64,000 nucleotides of DNA from Ariolimax columbianus (lineage: Eukaryota > Mollusca > Gastropoda > Stylommatophora > Arionidae). The notes below the pieces were generated by a model. That model ran no database searches and was not told where the DNA came from. It worked only from the letters and a program-made list of their open reading frames with translations. The stretch covers positions 34,718,386 to 34,782,385 of the forward strand of contig JAVGWX010000011.1 in NCBI GenBank assembly GCA_036924085.1, in the 5' to 3' direction. Made by a program: the position numbers and the translations under genes. How positions within the stretch are numbered: the stretch's first letter is position 1; every line of letters starts with the position of its first letter. Positions 43,098 to 53,742 of this stretch are shown here, one piece after another.

Positions 43098-43543
43098 CTT
43101 CTTGTTATTAGAACATGTTTTGCTGCTAACAACTTCAGCAAAGATACTTGTCTCCTGTAAGTCCATTGCTGCAAGTCAGTCAGATAACCTTTACCACATC
43201 AGATGGATGGACATGGCTACTCTTATTGTTAACCTGCTCAGACACTTAAAGTTGCACAACACCCAGGATGGCCAATAGCCGCCTTCGTCAGTACGCGCCA
43301 GTATGTAAAAAGAGCTGCTACCAGAGACAATCCATCAAGGCGCAACTCGGCGCAAGCAACTTCCCAGAATAACAACATGCGCGCGCATGATGACTGTTTC
43401 ATCTAGGATCCTCTCATAAAATGGCCTCTCTTTTTATTCTTTATCTTGCAGTGTATTCAGCACATGAGGTAGTGCCCAGACATTTTCTAATGCTATTGTT
43501 GCCCCGTTCTGTCTTTCCTAGTGTCATTTTATTTCACGTGATG

Positions 43544-43544
<1 letters not shown>
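43098..43544. other. Intergenic, nothing recognised
   Basis: No supported feature. Confidence 0.5.
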
Positions 43545-43641
<97 letters not shown>

Positions 43642-43693
43642 CTCTGTCCGTGCCTCCGTCATCTATCTATCTATCTATCTATCTATCTAATCA

Positions 43694-43748
<55 letters not shown>

Positions 43749-43780
43749 CATCCATCCATCCGTCCATGTCCCTTCCTCCG

Positions 43781-43839
<59 letters not shown>

Positions 43840-43850
43840 TTCTTACTTTG
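43545..43850. repeat. Compound microsatellite (CT)n(TA)n...(ATCT)n(ATCC)n(CT)n
   Basis: (CT) 43545-43583, (TA) 43584-43637, (ATCT) 43660-43747 with one AATC interruption, CATC units, then (CT) to ~43845. Confidence 0.95.
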
Positions 43851-44219
43851 GATTCCCCATAGTACAATACGGAAAGACGTTCTAATTATTGGAAATTGTG
43901 AATATAATTTAGATAACAAACATAACATTTAACGGATTACTGAATTGGTGAAGAAAGAGCGAGAGAGAGAATTAATGAGAGAGAGAGAGAGAACAAGAGG
44001 CAAATAAACAATGCTGGCCTCGCGAGACATGTATGAGACAAATTGTACGGAGATAAAACAGCCTTACAAACAGCGGTGTTTTTTGTAAGAGAAACCGGGA
44101 CCTTGATCTGAGGATGAACGAAGGAGGAGAAGAAAATTTCTTGCTGTTCACTACCGCTGTGTGACGCGAATGTGTACCACTGGGTGTCCTACCCGCTACC
44201 CTCTCCTGGTTTTCACTTA
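43851..44219. other. Intergenic, nothing recognised
   Basis: GAGA-rich patch at 43960-43995; otherwise no supported feature. Confidence 0.5.
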
Positions 44220-44345
44220 TTATGAGCTGCCGTGGTCAGCGACCCATAGCTGACTGCTAGCGTCAGGGCCAGCGAACCAAAGCTGTCAGGACCCTTCTAC
44301 ACCTCCACGCGGTGATCCTGGACAACAGGCTGCAGCAGAGTTCCA
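44220..44345 (+). mobile_element. SINE-B head fragment
   Basis: 'GTGGTCAGCGACCCATAGCT', 'GCGTCAGGGCCAGCGAACCA', 'CCCTTCTACACCTCCACG' and 'GGTGATCCTGGACAACAGGC' match the 5' part of the full SINE-B at 34731-35076. Confidence 0.8.
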
Positions 44346-44419
44346 TGTCGTCCAACTGGATTATGTTCATTGGTCTCAAAGTTATAAGATGGGAATAGCC
44401 TGTACAGAGTTCCTCGTCG

Positions 44420-45735
44420 TCCTTCTTCTCCGTACGCTGTCAGACGTCAACCTGTATTTTTTCGAAGAAAGCAGCTGTCATCCTGAGGCTGTCGACACTG
44501 CCATAGATAGAGCTTGTCTAGTGTTGTCACTGGTGATGGCCACATGTGCTTTCTCTGGTCCTCGTATGTCGGGCAGTTTTGCAGCAGATGTTCAGGGGTC
44601 ATTTTCCCTGTACCACAATTGCATTCGTCAGTGCCACCTATTTTCAGTTTATTGAATAGGTGGTACCTCAGTCTGTTGTGTCCTGTGCGGAGTCTGAAGA
44701 ACACGACCTGCTCTCTTCTGTTGAACTGGTAATAGGCATACTTTTTTGTGTAGCCAGTATGTTCTGTTTCCCATTTGGCCATGTATCTGGCCATAATAAG
44801 CCTTTTGGACTCTTCGTAGGTCACACTATAATCTGGTTGTGGTAGTCTTGCACCTTCTTTTGCCAGTCTGTCTGCCTCCTCGTTGCCTTGGATGTTACAG
44901 TGGGATGGAACCCACAGTACCACTACTCTTTTTGGTGCGGACTGCTGGCATAGTTGACAGAGTACCGCTCTTAAATCATTAAGTTCAGTATTTTTCTGGC
45001 TTTTTAGTGTTAACTATGGCCAGGGCATCTGTAAACAGGACTATCTGGCTTTCATCCCTTTCGCCTGTCAGCATTGCTTCTACTGCAGCCCTCAGTGCCT
45101 TTGCCTCCGCTCTGAAATTGCTTGAGAATTTTCCAGTTGCCACTTACTGTTATTTTTCTACCAGTTGGTAGGCTCAGGAATACCCCTGCCCCTCTGTTCT
45201 GTGTTGTGTTGGTTACAGAACCGTCGGTGTATGCATGGGTCCAGTCCATGCTAGGGTAGTTTTTCGTTATGTACCTTAGGGTTATGTCTCTTCTTTCTTT
45301 TTCAGTCTGACTGTTCTTGTTTCCAATACCTGGTATATTTTCTACCACCTCCGGAATGATATGCTGCTTCCAGGTAGGTTTGCGTATAGTAGGGATGGGC
45401 TTTGGTATTGTTACGGTGTTCATAGGGTCTTTGCTTTGGCTATTTCTGCAAAGTTTCTCCGCTTTATTTTCCCATTTCCAAATCTATTTAGTCTCTGATG
45501 CATTGGATGGTCTGTCAGTCTTCTGAGTTTCTCTGCTTGCTACTGGGCTCTGCAGTCTCTTCTGTCGGTCATGGATTGTAGATTTGTAATCTTTTCAAGT
45601 TCTACAATTGGCGTTGACTTCATGGCGCCTGTTATAACTCTCAAGGCTTGGTTTTGAAGTTTGCTAATTTTCATTCTTTCGTCTGCTCCCCAGCTTGTGC
45701 CAGCAGGTTTCCTCATGTTTGCCATTCAGATACAA
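44420..45735 (-). pseudogene. I-like LINE copy (minus), internally deleted
   Basis: Same family as 60337-61799. Minus strand reads KISKLQNQALRVITGAMKST, MDWTHAYTDGSVTNT, then after frame breaks VPSHCNIQGNEEADRLA, FFRLRTGHNRLRYHLFNKLK and CNCGTGKMTPEHLLQNCPTY. Relative to the 60 kb copy about 130 nt are missing after 'AGCTGGGGAGCAGACGAA'. The 3' end is 'GACAGCGTACGGAGAAGAAG', identical in kind to the end of the rRNA-headed element. Confidence 0.88.
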
Positions 45736-45904
45736 CGTAAACAAGTGCATATTTTGCTGTTTTCATGTTAATTTTTATTTTAAAAACTGTTTTGTTTTAA
45801 ATACCATTGCTGTGAAAATTGATAGCTGTAAAAAAAAAAAAAAAAACAACAACACATACACACACACACAACAACAAAAATATGTATAGGCATATTTGCC
45901 TATT

Positions 45905-46260
45905 GCAAACAAAGATGGCGACAACTTCAGCATTCTGCTGCGATATGTGTTCTCATGTGACTGTAAAGACCAATTCTGGCATAGCAAACTCTGCTGCACA
46001 CAGGGCACACATGCGAGGTGTCTTCGACTGTGGTCGTGCGTTCTGTTCTTTCAACCGGCTTGCTTTCTCTGAGCGTTGGCGTTGGAATTTAGCTCTGCGA
46101 TCTGAGCACCCTGTGTGATAAGAACGGTTCTGTGCAATCATCGCATCTCCCAGGAAAGACATCAATGTTGAAGCTTTTCAGAGACATATTTAATGAGTCT
46201 CTCTAGCTATTCTTATGTCTCCCTGATAAGCGGGCCTATTCTGAGCTCACCATATAACAG
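45905..46260 (-). pseudogene. RTE-like LINE C terminus with zinc finger (minus)
   Basis: Minus strand gives SLKSFNIDVF near the start, then HVCPVCSRVCYARIGLYSH with MRTH, the closing C2H2 finger. A (CA)n/poly-A stretch lies next to it at 45828-45880. Confidence 0.7.
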
Positions 46261-46600
46261 CTTTTTGGAGAGACGCTCCAGGGGCATGGAAACACGTCCC
46301 GTTCCTTCTATCCGGGCATTTTGCAGCATGTTCAGATAACGCATCGGACGAAACCAAGAACGAAAGCTACGTTTCAACTACAAGGTCTTCTCCAGAGACA
46401 ACGGTTAATACACATATAAGCTATCACATCACAGAAGAGATGAATACACCACATATCTCAATCATACATATTCATGTTTTTACACTTTATTTTAATTCAC
46501 AGTACAGCAGCAGCCTCGCCTTATTTTGTTTGTTTGTTGGAAAAACAAATGTTAGTTAGAACACACACAAACTGAACATTTCTTGTAACTCTTCAATAAA
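46261..46600. other. Intergenic, nothing recognised
   Basis: No supported feature. Confidence 0.5.
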
Positions 46601-46639
46601 TATATATGAACGACGAGTCAGCCAGCACACGTCGTGGCG

Positions 46640-46870
46640 ACATCATTGACGAAGCAGCCTGTAGACCTCAGCATAGAAAACTCCTCGACTGTTCCAGCAG
46701 TGACGAAGCAGCCTGTAGTCCTCAGCCTAAAAAACCCTCGACTCTTCCAGCAGGGACGAAGCAGCATGTAGTCCTCAGCCTAAAAAACCCCTCGACTCTT
46801 CCAGCAGTGACGAAGCAGCATGTAGATCTCAGTGTAAAAAACCCCTCCAACTGCTCCAGCAAAGACGTAG
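46640..46870. repeat. Minisatellite, ~54 bp unit, inside a 148-codon frame
   Basis: About four units of 'GCAGTGACGAAGCAGCCTGT', AGTCCTCAGCCTAAAAAACC and CCTCGACTCTTCCA. The plus-strand frame 46606-47052 (starts MNDESASTRRGD, ends in a Cys-rich stretch CACCGRICYTHANVC) crosses the array. Upstream there is an AATAAATATATATG context but no splice or homology support. I cannot decide whether this frame is real; probably not. Confidence 0.6.
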
Positions 46871-47052
46871 ACCAGCTTATGAACGAGTCTAACGATCTCG
46901 GGAGACCAACCTGTTTGAGAGCCACTGACCGGATGAATGACTTTGTTCTTTACTTAAAATGTCGGATTGAATGTGCGTGCTGTGGGCGGATTTGCTACAC
47001 ACATGCCAACGTGTGTATATATGGATTCAATGTCTCAGCGCACATATATTGA

Positions 47053-47427
47053 TATGTTAAATCTGTCTTAATCTCTCCGCTTCCTGGACAGTAAATTTAT
47101 GGAGCTGATATGTCGCGAGCAGGTCCTTTACACAGGTAACCAATAAACGCTGGTTTTTAATATCCTCTCGCCCAATTTTTCCAATATGCTTTGTACACAC
47201 ACTTCTTCCTGTTATCCGATAGTTATGTTGTGTCTGCATGTCTTTGTCTTTTCAATGAAAGAGAAGTTACCGACCAAGTTGTGCGTTTATTACTTCGCGG
47301 AAAAAGTTAATCCCAGTAAGGGTTAGGTTTATTTCCATCGAGGGGAAATAACAACCTTGTCTGCACATTACGTTGCACCGCGGAAGCTAATGGCTTTTTC
47401 CAATAACTATAAATTCTCTCCCTTTCC
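47053..47427. other. Intergenic, nothing recognised
   Basis: No supported feature. Confidence 0.5.
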
Positions 47428-47428
47428 A

Positions 47429-47487
<59 letters not shown>
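47428..47487. repeat. (TA)n microsatellite
   Basis: About 29 TA units directly before a SINE-A. Confidence 0.95.
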
Positions 47488-47491
<4 letters not shown>

Positions 47492-47640
47492 TGGGGGACG
47501 GCGTGGGCTAGTGGTTAAGTGACACGGCTCACAACCAGCACCGGCCGTCACCCCAGGGCGCAAAATAAAAACCACAGTTTAACGCACACCGCCTTGGGGA
47601 TTAGAGAAATAAAGCGAACGCACACAACAAAAATGTATAA
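47488..47640 (+). mobile_element. SINE-A with internal deletion
   Basis: 'GGGGGACGGCGTGGGCTAGT', 'GGTTAAGTGACACGGCTCAC', then a jump from 'CACCGGCCGTCACCCCAG' to 'GGCGCAAAATAAAAACCACA', so the B box and much of the core are gone. Confidence 0.85.
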
Positions 47641-47830
47641 ATATGGGGATTCCGTGATGAAGTGGTTAAGCCGTCTGCCTCGTAATCTCGTAGTCGCCCC
47701 CTAGTTGTCTTGTCCTTGGCTTGCCACTGGTGTCGGGCGGGAGGATAAAAAGTAGTGCAGTTAATCCTTACTAAAAATAGCGCTAGCAAATAAATTATGC
47801 CATCATCGTCTGCGATTGACGGCGGCGTTA
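47641..47830 (+). mobile_element. tRNA-like SINE head (fourth type)
   Basis: 'GGGGATTCCGTGATGAAGTG' and 'GTTAAGCCGTCTGCCTCGTA' resemble a tRNA 5' half with A box (TGATGAAGTGG). It follows SINE-A end to end. A mutated B box 'CTCGTAGTCGCC' can be seen. Confidence 0.45.
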
Positions 47831-47867
47831 GTCTCCCCCTCCCCCTCTCCCATATATATATGGGGAG

Positions 47868-48192
47868 GAAGACTAACGTCTGGTCAGGCACAACATACTG
47901 ATCGGACATGTTAGTCAAGGGCAGGCAAAATATATTTGCCAAGACCCTCACCTCGGCTTCCTCATAACCCTACCTAGAAACGGCCTGTTTTCATGCTATC
48001 GCTGTGAGGTATCGACGTGATCCCCGTAGTAGTGAGCGACACGCAGATGAAACGAAGCATAGCACAACAGCCTGGAGGACCATGGTCTACCTTCATCAGC
48101 ACGCTCGGGTTGTGAGGAAAGCCACTGCAACCCTCCACTTAACGTCCTTTTTAGGGCCCACACAAGAGTAAACCTACTCATTGGTGGCATTC
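47868..48192 (+). repeat. Dispersed repeat family C
   Basis: Starts 'ACTAACGTCTGGTCAGGC', has two ATGTTAGTCAAGGGCAGG-type units, 'CTTCCTCATAACCCTACC', 'ATCGACGTGATCCCCGTAGT', 'CACTGCAACCCTCCACTTAA' and 'AGAGTAAACCTACTCATTG'. Confidence 0.85.
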
Positions 48193-48219
48193 GAAACAAC
48201 AACAATATAAACATACATC

Positions 48220-48840
48220 AGACCAAAATCTATACCTGAATATAAGTAAAAGCAAAATAATGAGCGCAGACAAGGCAAAGGCCAAACCTAATTTTATTCT
48301 AAATCAAGTTTTGGGTACCTCGGCTCAATTATAAGCAACAATGGAGATTGCCTGAAGGAAATCAAACGGAGAATGGCAATGCAGAAGTTTAATAAAATGA
48401 GAAGCTTCTGGCAGAACTGTAATAAAATGGCGAACATAACAATCCGCCGAACTTACATCTTCCCGGTGACGACGTACGGATGTGAAAAACACTTAAGAAA
48501 AGGATTGAATCCTTAGAACTAAAATGTTACAAAAGGATGCTCAAAATACCATGGATAGAAAAAAGAAAACAAATGCAGATATCATACAAGAACTGGAAAT
48601 CGAGGAAAATTAGTTAGTAAACAATATCTTGTCCAGAAAGCTCAAATATTTTGGTCACATCAAACGTCATAATGACCTGAAGAGAACGATACTGGAAGGT
48701 ATGGTGCCTGGAAAGTGGGGCAGAGGCAGACCGAGGAGAAGATGGACACAAGACATCACTGAAGGCCTGTAGGCGACAGAGGCAGGAGTTCTGGCTAGAG
48801 ATCGAGCGACGTTCTGCAATGGATATGCTACATGATGAAC
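48220..48840 (+). pseudogene. RTE-like LINE C-terminal part
   Basis: Reads, across frame breaks, FGYLGSIISNNGDCLKEIKR, RMAMQKFNKMRSFWQNCNKM, TYIFPVTTYGCEK, VNNILSRKLKYFGHIKRHND, LKRTILEGMVPGKWGRGRPR and TQDITEGL. Same family as the fragment inside the hAT element at 24960-25330. A (CA)n stretch follows at 48843. Confidence 0.85.
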
Positions 48841-49129
48841 ATACACACACACACGCACAACATACATACATAAATATAAAGACACAGACGAGTGGTATAT
48901 TGTGCATTACCACTAATCTTATATCAGGTTTATGTTGCACTGGCATTCTAGTTAATGACTTGCAGGCTTGAGAATATGAGAAGGTTAGATGTATATACCT
49001 TAGTTATCAGTCATTTATGACCATCTGTGCACACGATGCAATGCCGATTGTGTTAGCGTTTTTCAGATTCTACTCCAATGCGCCATTTTGTTGTTTATTG
49101 GGGGTAGGAAGAGGGGATCTAAATGAATG
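48841..49129. other. Intergenic, nothing recognised
   Basis: No supported feature. Confidence 0.5.
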
Positions 49130-49465
49130 GTTGAATTGACTGTTACAGTTTGTAGCAGCCACTTTCAGTCATGACTAGCCACTTTCAGTCATGACTAGGG
49201 TTTGACTGGTTGAATTGACTGTTACAGTTTGTAGCAGCCACTTTCAGTCATGACTAGGGTTTGACTGGTTGAATTGACTGTTACAGTTTGTAGTAGCCAC
49301 TTTCAGTCATGACTAGGGTTTGACTGGTTGAATTGACTGTTACAGTTTGTAGCAGCCAATTTTAGTCATGACTAGGGTTTGACTGGTTGAATTGACTGTT
49401 ACAGTTTGTAGTAGCCACTTTCAGTCATGACTAGCCACTTTCAGTCATGACTAGGGTTTGACAGA
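49130..49465. repeat. Minisatellite, 59 bp unit
   Basis: About five units of 'TTGAATTGACTGTTACAGTT', TGTAGCAGCCACTTTCAGTC and ATGACTAGGGTTTGACTGG, with short internal duplication of 'CCACTTTCAGTCATGACTAG' at both ends. Confidence 0.95.
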
Positions 49466-49889
49466 CGAGTAAAAAGTCTTGCTTGACGAGTTTAACAATG
49501 ACGTTTGTAATTGTTACTACATAACGACTCTCGCACGAGTATTAATGATATTACGGTTCCAATAGATTGTACATAAACTAGCTTATGATTGTTAATATAA
49601 ATGGACTTCCACTGCCACCGTTTACATTTACTAAAGCCATCAATAAATGGTACTACAGTGCTAAAACTACCAAGCATGTTCAAGGACACTAACGCCATGC
49701 CTCTGACAGCATTTTTTCTTAAGAAGAATTAGACTAATACTGTGTAAGGAATACAATATATTTTTTGTTTTTGTACGCATTTTTTTTGTAGAAATAAAAG
49801 TGAATTAGTGCCTAGTTTAAATTTAACATAAATTGCATGACTGTAGTCCGATTATGCTGACTGGTGACATTGTTCACTGACTGATAATC
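49466..49889. other. Intergenic, nothing recognised
   Basis: No supported feature. Confidence 0.5.
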
Positions 49890-50198
49890 AAACTGTATAA
49901 CGCATTAGTTAGACCTAGACTGGAGTACTGTGTACAGGTGTGGAGTCCTTTTCGTAGACTGGATATAAACATGCTGGAAAGAATACAAAAAAGAGCGACG
50001 AAGCTGATAGTGGGATTCCAGAATTACAATTATAAGAAAAGACTAAGAAAAACCGGCCTACAGTATCTAAAAGAGAGACGAATTTGAGGTGACCTAATAC
50101 ATGTTTTTAAGATGATCAAAGGAATGGATAAATTAGACTAACAATTTTTTTTTTAAAATACAGCCACCAACAAAAACAAGAGGGCATAGCTACAAATT
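49890..50198 (+). pseudogene. CR1-like LINE ORF2 C terminus, left part
   Basis: Reads IKLYNALVRPRLEYCVQVWS, INMLERIQKRATKLIVGF, LRKTGLQYLKERRI, a stop, GDLIHVFKMIKGMDK and finally RGHSYK. This is the standard post-RT sequence of CR1/L2-type LINEs. The frame is cut in the middle of RGHSYKL by the rRNA-rich insertion and resumes at 53743. Confidence 0.88.
50187..50198 (+). other. Target-site duplication, left (12 bp)
   Basis: tagctacaaatt; identical copy at 53743-53754. Both belong to the LINE codons for SYK. Confidence 0.9.
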
Positions 50199-50330
50199 CT
50201 TCTTCTTCTTCGTACGCTGTTTACAGCGATATTTACGTTGCACTGTTTTATTTTGTTAAGCCTGTGGCTCAGTGCATCCGATTTCAACAGGCGTTTCTGT
50301 AGGGTTGCCCTCCTTAGCCTTTGGTTGTCC
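50199..50330 (-). repeat. 3' core and GAA tail of the rRNA-headed element
   Basis: Minus strand: 'GCCTGTTGAAATCGGATGCA', CTGAGCCACAGGCTTAACAA, AATAAAACAGTGCAACG, then 'GCTGTAAACAGCGTACGAAG' and GAAGAAG. The first part is the core shared with SINE-A ('GAAGTCGGATGCACTGGGCC...CAAAATAAAAAC.CAGTGCAACG'). The end is that of the I-like LINE. Confidence 0.85.
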
Positions 50331-50724
50331 CCAGCCTAACTGCAAGGCAGCAGTTGTTTTTGGTTAGAGTTGTCTCTCTTAGGAAGTTGTCTTGCAGGAC
50401 TATCGAGTCTTCCTTACTCGTGTCTATAGGGTTTGGCAATGATATGATGGACTATGTACTAGTTTGTACTATCCCGGAAGAGAGGCAGTCCAGTGTGACT
50501 TTGTCCCAGGATCGTCACGTCCTGCCAGAAACGTAGCATATGCATGTGAGTGAGGTATCTCTTTGCTCCCTTTATTTTCTCGGCTCATCTGCAGTGATGG
50601 TACGCCTAGCATTCCCCGCCACCTGGGAGGTTGTCACAATAGGGCAGAGGGTGCAATGTCCGCTGGACTGCATCTCTTCTGCGTCCATTGGGATGACTGA
50701 TAGCAGACAGAGGTAAAGAACAAG
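50331..50724 (-). other. Unique part of the rRNA-headed element
   Basis: About 390 bp between the second 28S copy and the core, with no similarity I recognise in the window or in rRNA. Confidence 0.5.
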
Positions 50725-50965
50725 GCAGGAGTGCATTTCTGCGGCTCGACCGGGCCGGGCTGAGACGCAAGCCCCAGGTCCCAGCCATGTCGTAGCCTCC
50801 CATCACAGCGGTGCTGAGATTTAGGAAAGGGTTCTGGCTTAGAGGCGTTCGGCCGTAGTCCCTCAAATGGTAGCTTATCAGCCAAGCACGTGGACCAAAT
50901 GTCAGCGACCTGTGATTCCTCTCGAAATAGTGCATTTGACCAGGGGACAAGCCTGGTCATTGCAC
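50725..50965 (-). pseudogene. 28S rRNA 3'-end fragment, copy 2
   Basis: Minus strand 'TCGAGAGGAATCACAGGTCG' to 'TTGGTCCACGTGCTTGGCTG', 'ACGGCCGAACGCCTCTAAGC' and 'CTCAGCACCGCTGTGATGGG'. It is the region just upstream of the 28S 3' end, and a direct repeat of part of copy 1. Confidence 0.85.
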
Positions 50966-50999
50966 GGAGATGTTGTTCGCCTGGTGTGCGGGCATATAT

Positions 51000-51480
51000 C
51001 ATGGTCAACGGTTGAGTCTCAGCCGTTCGCAGTGAGGTAGCTGATCTACTGCTTAGAACACCCCGACCGAGAACTAAGTCTTGTACAAATGGTTTCATAC
51101 CTCATCGCCGTATGGGGTGAATATCGAGCAGCTTCCCGCCCGCTTTGATCGGCGGACGGCAGAGACCTCATTCTGCGGCTCGAACGGGCGGGGCTGGAGC
51201 GGGAGCCCCAGGTCCCCACCATGTCGAAGCCTCCCTTTGCAATCGTGCTGAGCTTTTGGTCGGGATTCTGGCTTAGAGGCGTTCGGCCGTAATCCCTCAC
51301 CTTGAAGCCTCGCGCCGTTGGCTTATCAGCCTAGTACGTGAACCGAATGTCTGCGGCTCCTCTCGAGTTGAGCAGGATTACCGTAGCAACGCCCTGTCAT
51401 TAGTAGGGTAAAACTGACCTGTCTTCCGAGAGTCTATTTCCAGCACCCGTTCAATATTAGACCGGACGTATCAATAGAGG
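51000..51480 (-). pseudogene. 28S rRNA 3'-end fragment, copy 1
   Basis: Minus strand runs 'GGAAGACAGGTCAGTTTTAC', 'GTAATCCTGCTCAACTCGAG', 'GCAGACATTCGGTTCACGTA', 'ACGGCCGAACGCCTCTAAGC' and 'GACTTAGTTCTCGGTCGGGG' plus TGTTCTAAGCAGTAGATCAG. This is the last ~470 nt of large-subunit rRNA including its terminal hairpin region. Several substitutions relative to conserved positions (for example CTCAACTCGAGAGG for CTCAGTACGAGAGG) show it is not functional. Confidence 0.88.
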
Positions 51481-51868
51481 GCTTTTTAGTTTGTCAATAG
51501 CCAAGTTTCTGGAACCTGCGATTTCTGCAGGGTTAAGACCAGATTACCATAGCAGACGCTCTTTCATTAGGGGGTTAAGAGACTGACCTGTCTTCCGTGG
51601 GTCTAATACCAGCACATGTTCACTATTAGACCCCACGAGGGTGCTCTCGATTTGACAGTCATTCTATAATATTGGCGTGTTAAGTCAATTTAAGCCGCAG
51701 GCTCCACTCCTGGTAGTGCTCTTCCGTCAATTCCTTTATTAAACACTGAATGCAGATCAACCGAGCCACAGAGGGCATAACCCCAGATTTCTGAGGGTCT
51801 AAATCCAGCACCCGTTCTATATTAGAACAAGGAAAGTGGTCTCGGCATGTCAGTAATTTCAGTGTTGG
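51481..51868 (-). repeat. Scrambled 18S/28S mini-fragments
   Basis: Contains a second copy of the 18S segment 'GGAGTGGAGCCTGCGGCTTA' (51676-51740) and two or three copies of the 28S 'GGTCTAA...GGGTGCTGG...AGAC' block (51640-51560, 51830-51780). One 28S block repeats 'GACAGGTCAG...CCTAATGA...GGTAATC' at 51630-51540. The order does not occur in normal rDNA. Confidence 0.75.
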
Positions 51869-51892
51869 CCGTGTTGAGTCAAATTAAGCCGC

Positions 51893-51941
<49 letters not shown>

Positions 51942-53108
51942 TTTGCAACCATACTTCCCCCGGAACCCAAACACTTTGGTTTCCCGAAAGCTGCCCGCAG
52001 AGTCATCGAAGCAACTCCTGCGGATCGCTAGTCTGCATCGTTTATGGTCAGAACTACGACGGGATCTGATCGTCTTCGCGCCTCTGACTTTCGTTCTTGA
52101 TTAATGAAAAGATTCTTGACAAATGCTTTCGCAGTAGCTCGTCTTGCGGCGATCCAAGAATTTCACCTCTAACGCCGCAATACGAATGCCCCCGTTTGTC
52201 CCTGTTAATCATTACCTCCAGTTCCGAAAACCAACAAAATAGAACCGAGGTCCTATTCCATTATTCCGTGCACCATTATTCAGGCAGCCGAGGCCTGCTT
52301 TGAACACTCTAGTTTTTTCAAAGTAAACGCGCCGGCCACCCAGGACGCTCAGCGAAGAGCACCCGTGGGAGAGAGCCGGCAGACGGTAGGGCAGGAGACA
52401 ACGGGCAGTGAACCGGCGCGAGCCGGACCGCCCGCCTGCGCCTGATATCCAACTACGAGCTTTTTAACTGCAACAACTTTAATATACGCTATTGGAGCTG
52501 GAATTACCGCGGCTGCTGGCACCAGACTTGCCCTCCAATAGATCCTCGTTAAAGGGTTTAAAGTGTACTCATTCCAATTACGGGGCCTCGAAAGAGTCCC
52601 GTATTGTTATTTTTCGTCACTACCTCCCCGTGCCGAGAGTGGGTAAGTTGCGCGCCTGCTGCCTTCCTTGGATGTGGTAGCCGTTTCTCATGCTCCCTCA
52701 CCGGAATCGAACCCTGATTCCCCGTTACCCGTTACAAACATGGTAGGCATTTTACGTACCATCGACATTTGATAGGGCAGACATTTAAAAGATGCGTCGC
52801 CGGCACATGACGCCATGCGATCAGCACAAAGTTATCCAGAGTCACCAGTGGGAACGCCGCAACCCCGCGAGGGGAAACGACGATTGGTTTTGAACTAACA
52901 AAAGCGCTCTTTTCGCGAGGGTCGGAGCTTGGTAAACATGTATTAGCTCTAGAATTGCCACAGTTATCCAAGTATGATCGTGTCATCTAAGGAACCTCGA
53001 CTGATTTAATGAGCCATTCGCGGTTTCACCGTGAGACAGTGTGAACTTAGACATGCATGGCTTAATCTTTGAGACAAGCAAATTACTACTGGCAGGATCA
53101 ACCAGATA
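51869..53108 (-). rRNA. 18S rRNA, 5' ~1,240 nt (orphan, truncated)
   Basis: Starts on the minus strand with 'TATCTGGTTGATCCTGCCAG' and runs continuously through 'GTGCCAGCAGCCGCGGTAAT' and 'TTAGAGGTGAAATTCTTGGA' to 'GCGGCTTAATTTGACTCAAC', then leaves 18S homology after CACGG. Highly conserved blocks look intact, so this part is young. About 600 nt of the 3' end, ITS1, 5.8S, ITS2 and most of 28S are missing. It lies within a retroelement and is not part of an rDNA array; it is not expected to yield a working subunit RNA. Confidence 0.93.
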
Positions 53109-53742
53109 TCTGTCGGAGATGTACGTACCGCACACACCGGTCGGCGGAGGACGGGTGTGTAAAAAGCCTCACTGGGACGGCCGCAGGGACCGACTGACGA
53201 ACGGACGGACGGTTGTTCCCCCCGTCCCTCACTCCGTCGACCTAGGACCGCCTGACAGGGGCCCCTACACGCACCAGACGACCGACCGACCGGGCTCGCT
53301 CGAGGAGGGATGGCAGCGCTCTGTGCAGAACGGATCCCAACGACCCCGGCGATGAATTTCACTGGGAATAGAGACAATTTGGCCTGCCCTTCTCCCGAGG
53401 GTTGGTCCCCGGGAGAACACAGGGCCTTCAGGCACGATTCCTGCTTTCCATTTGCCGGTCACAAGCTCTTTGCGAGAGTCTGACCACCAGCGAGACGAAC
53501 TGTCGAGCTCTGCTATAAGCCTTAGATAAATCACCACCGACTGACGTTTCTTGATACGGACAAGAGCAGCGCACCTCGGCGGAGGAGACGCCAAAAAAAA
53601 AACCGCATCCCGATACCTCTACGAGGAAAGGCGAGCAAGCGTTTTCGGCAAGCCTGCGCTTTCGCTCCGCCTGGCGGGACTGAGATCGCTTTACAAACAC
53701 TGGCTGAGATTGAATCGCGGCGGCGAGACAACTACCCCAGAT
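53109..53742 (-). other. rRNA 5' external transcribed spacer (3' ~630 nt)
   Basis: GC-rich sequence directly upstream of the 18S 5' end on the minus strand, so by position it is the end of the 5'ETS. A short piece of it (53109-53160) recurs at 40013-40079. The element's 5' end lies at 53742; whether that is near the rDNA transcription start cannot be told here. Confidence 0.75.

Larger units (their letters stand above)
50199..53742 (-). mobile_element. rRNA-headed retroelement, 3,544 bp
   Basis: On the minus strand the order is 5'ETS (53742-53109), 18S rRNA 5' two-thirds (53108-51869), scrambled short 18S and 28S pieces (51868-51480), 28S 3' end (51480-51000), a second 28S 3'-end copy (50965-50725), a unique part, a SINE-type core ('GAAATCGGATGCACTGAGCC', near 50270) and 'ACAGCGTACGAAGAAGAAG' at the 3' end. 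Flanked by a perfect 12 bp duplication and inserted in a CR1-like LINE frame. The 3' end matches that of the I-like LINE family. It can be read as a very large rRNA-headed SINE, or as one pre-rRNA/SINE chimera made by template switching. No protein is encoded. Confidence 0.85.

Noticed and set aside
46606..47052. Possible small real gene of 148 codons
   Set aside because: Half of it is a 54 bp minisatellite and the rest has no homology or splice support; kept only as a note in the repeat entry.
50606..51300. Open frames of 84-154 codons on the minus strand
   Set aside because: They overlap 28S rRNA fragments; rRNA-derived frames are not coding.
51869..53108. Functional rRNA gene in an rDNA array
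   Set aside because: 18S is truncated, ITS1, 5.8S, ITS2 and most of 28S are missing, 28S ends are duplicated, and a TSD inside a LINE flanks the whole block.
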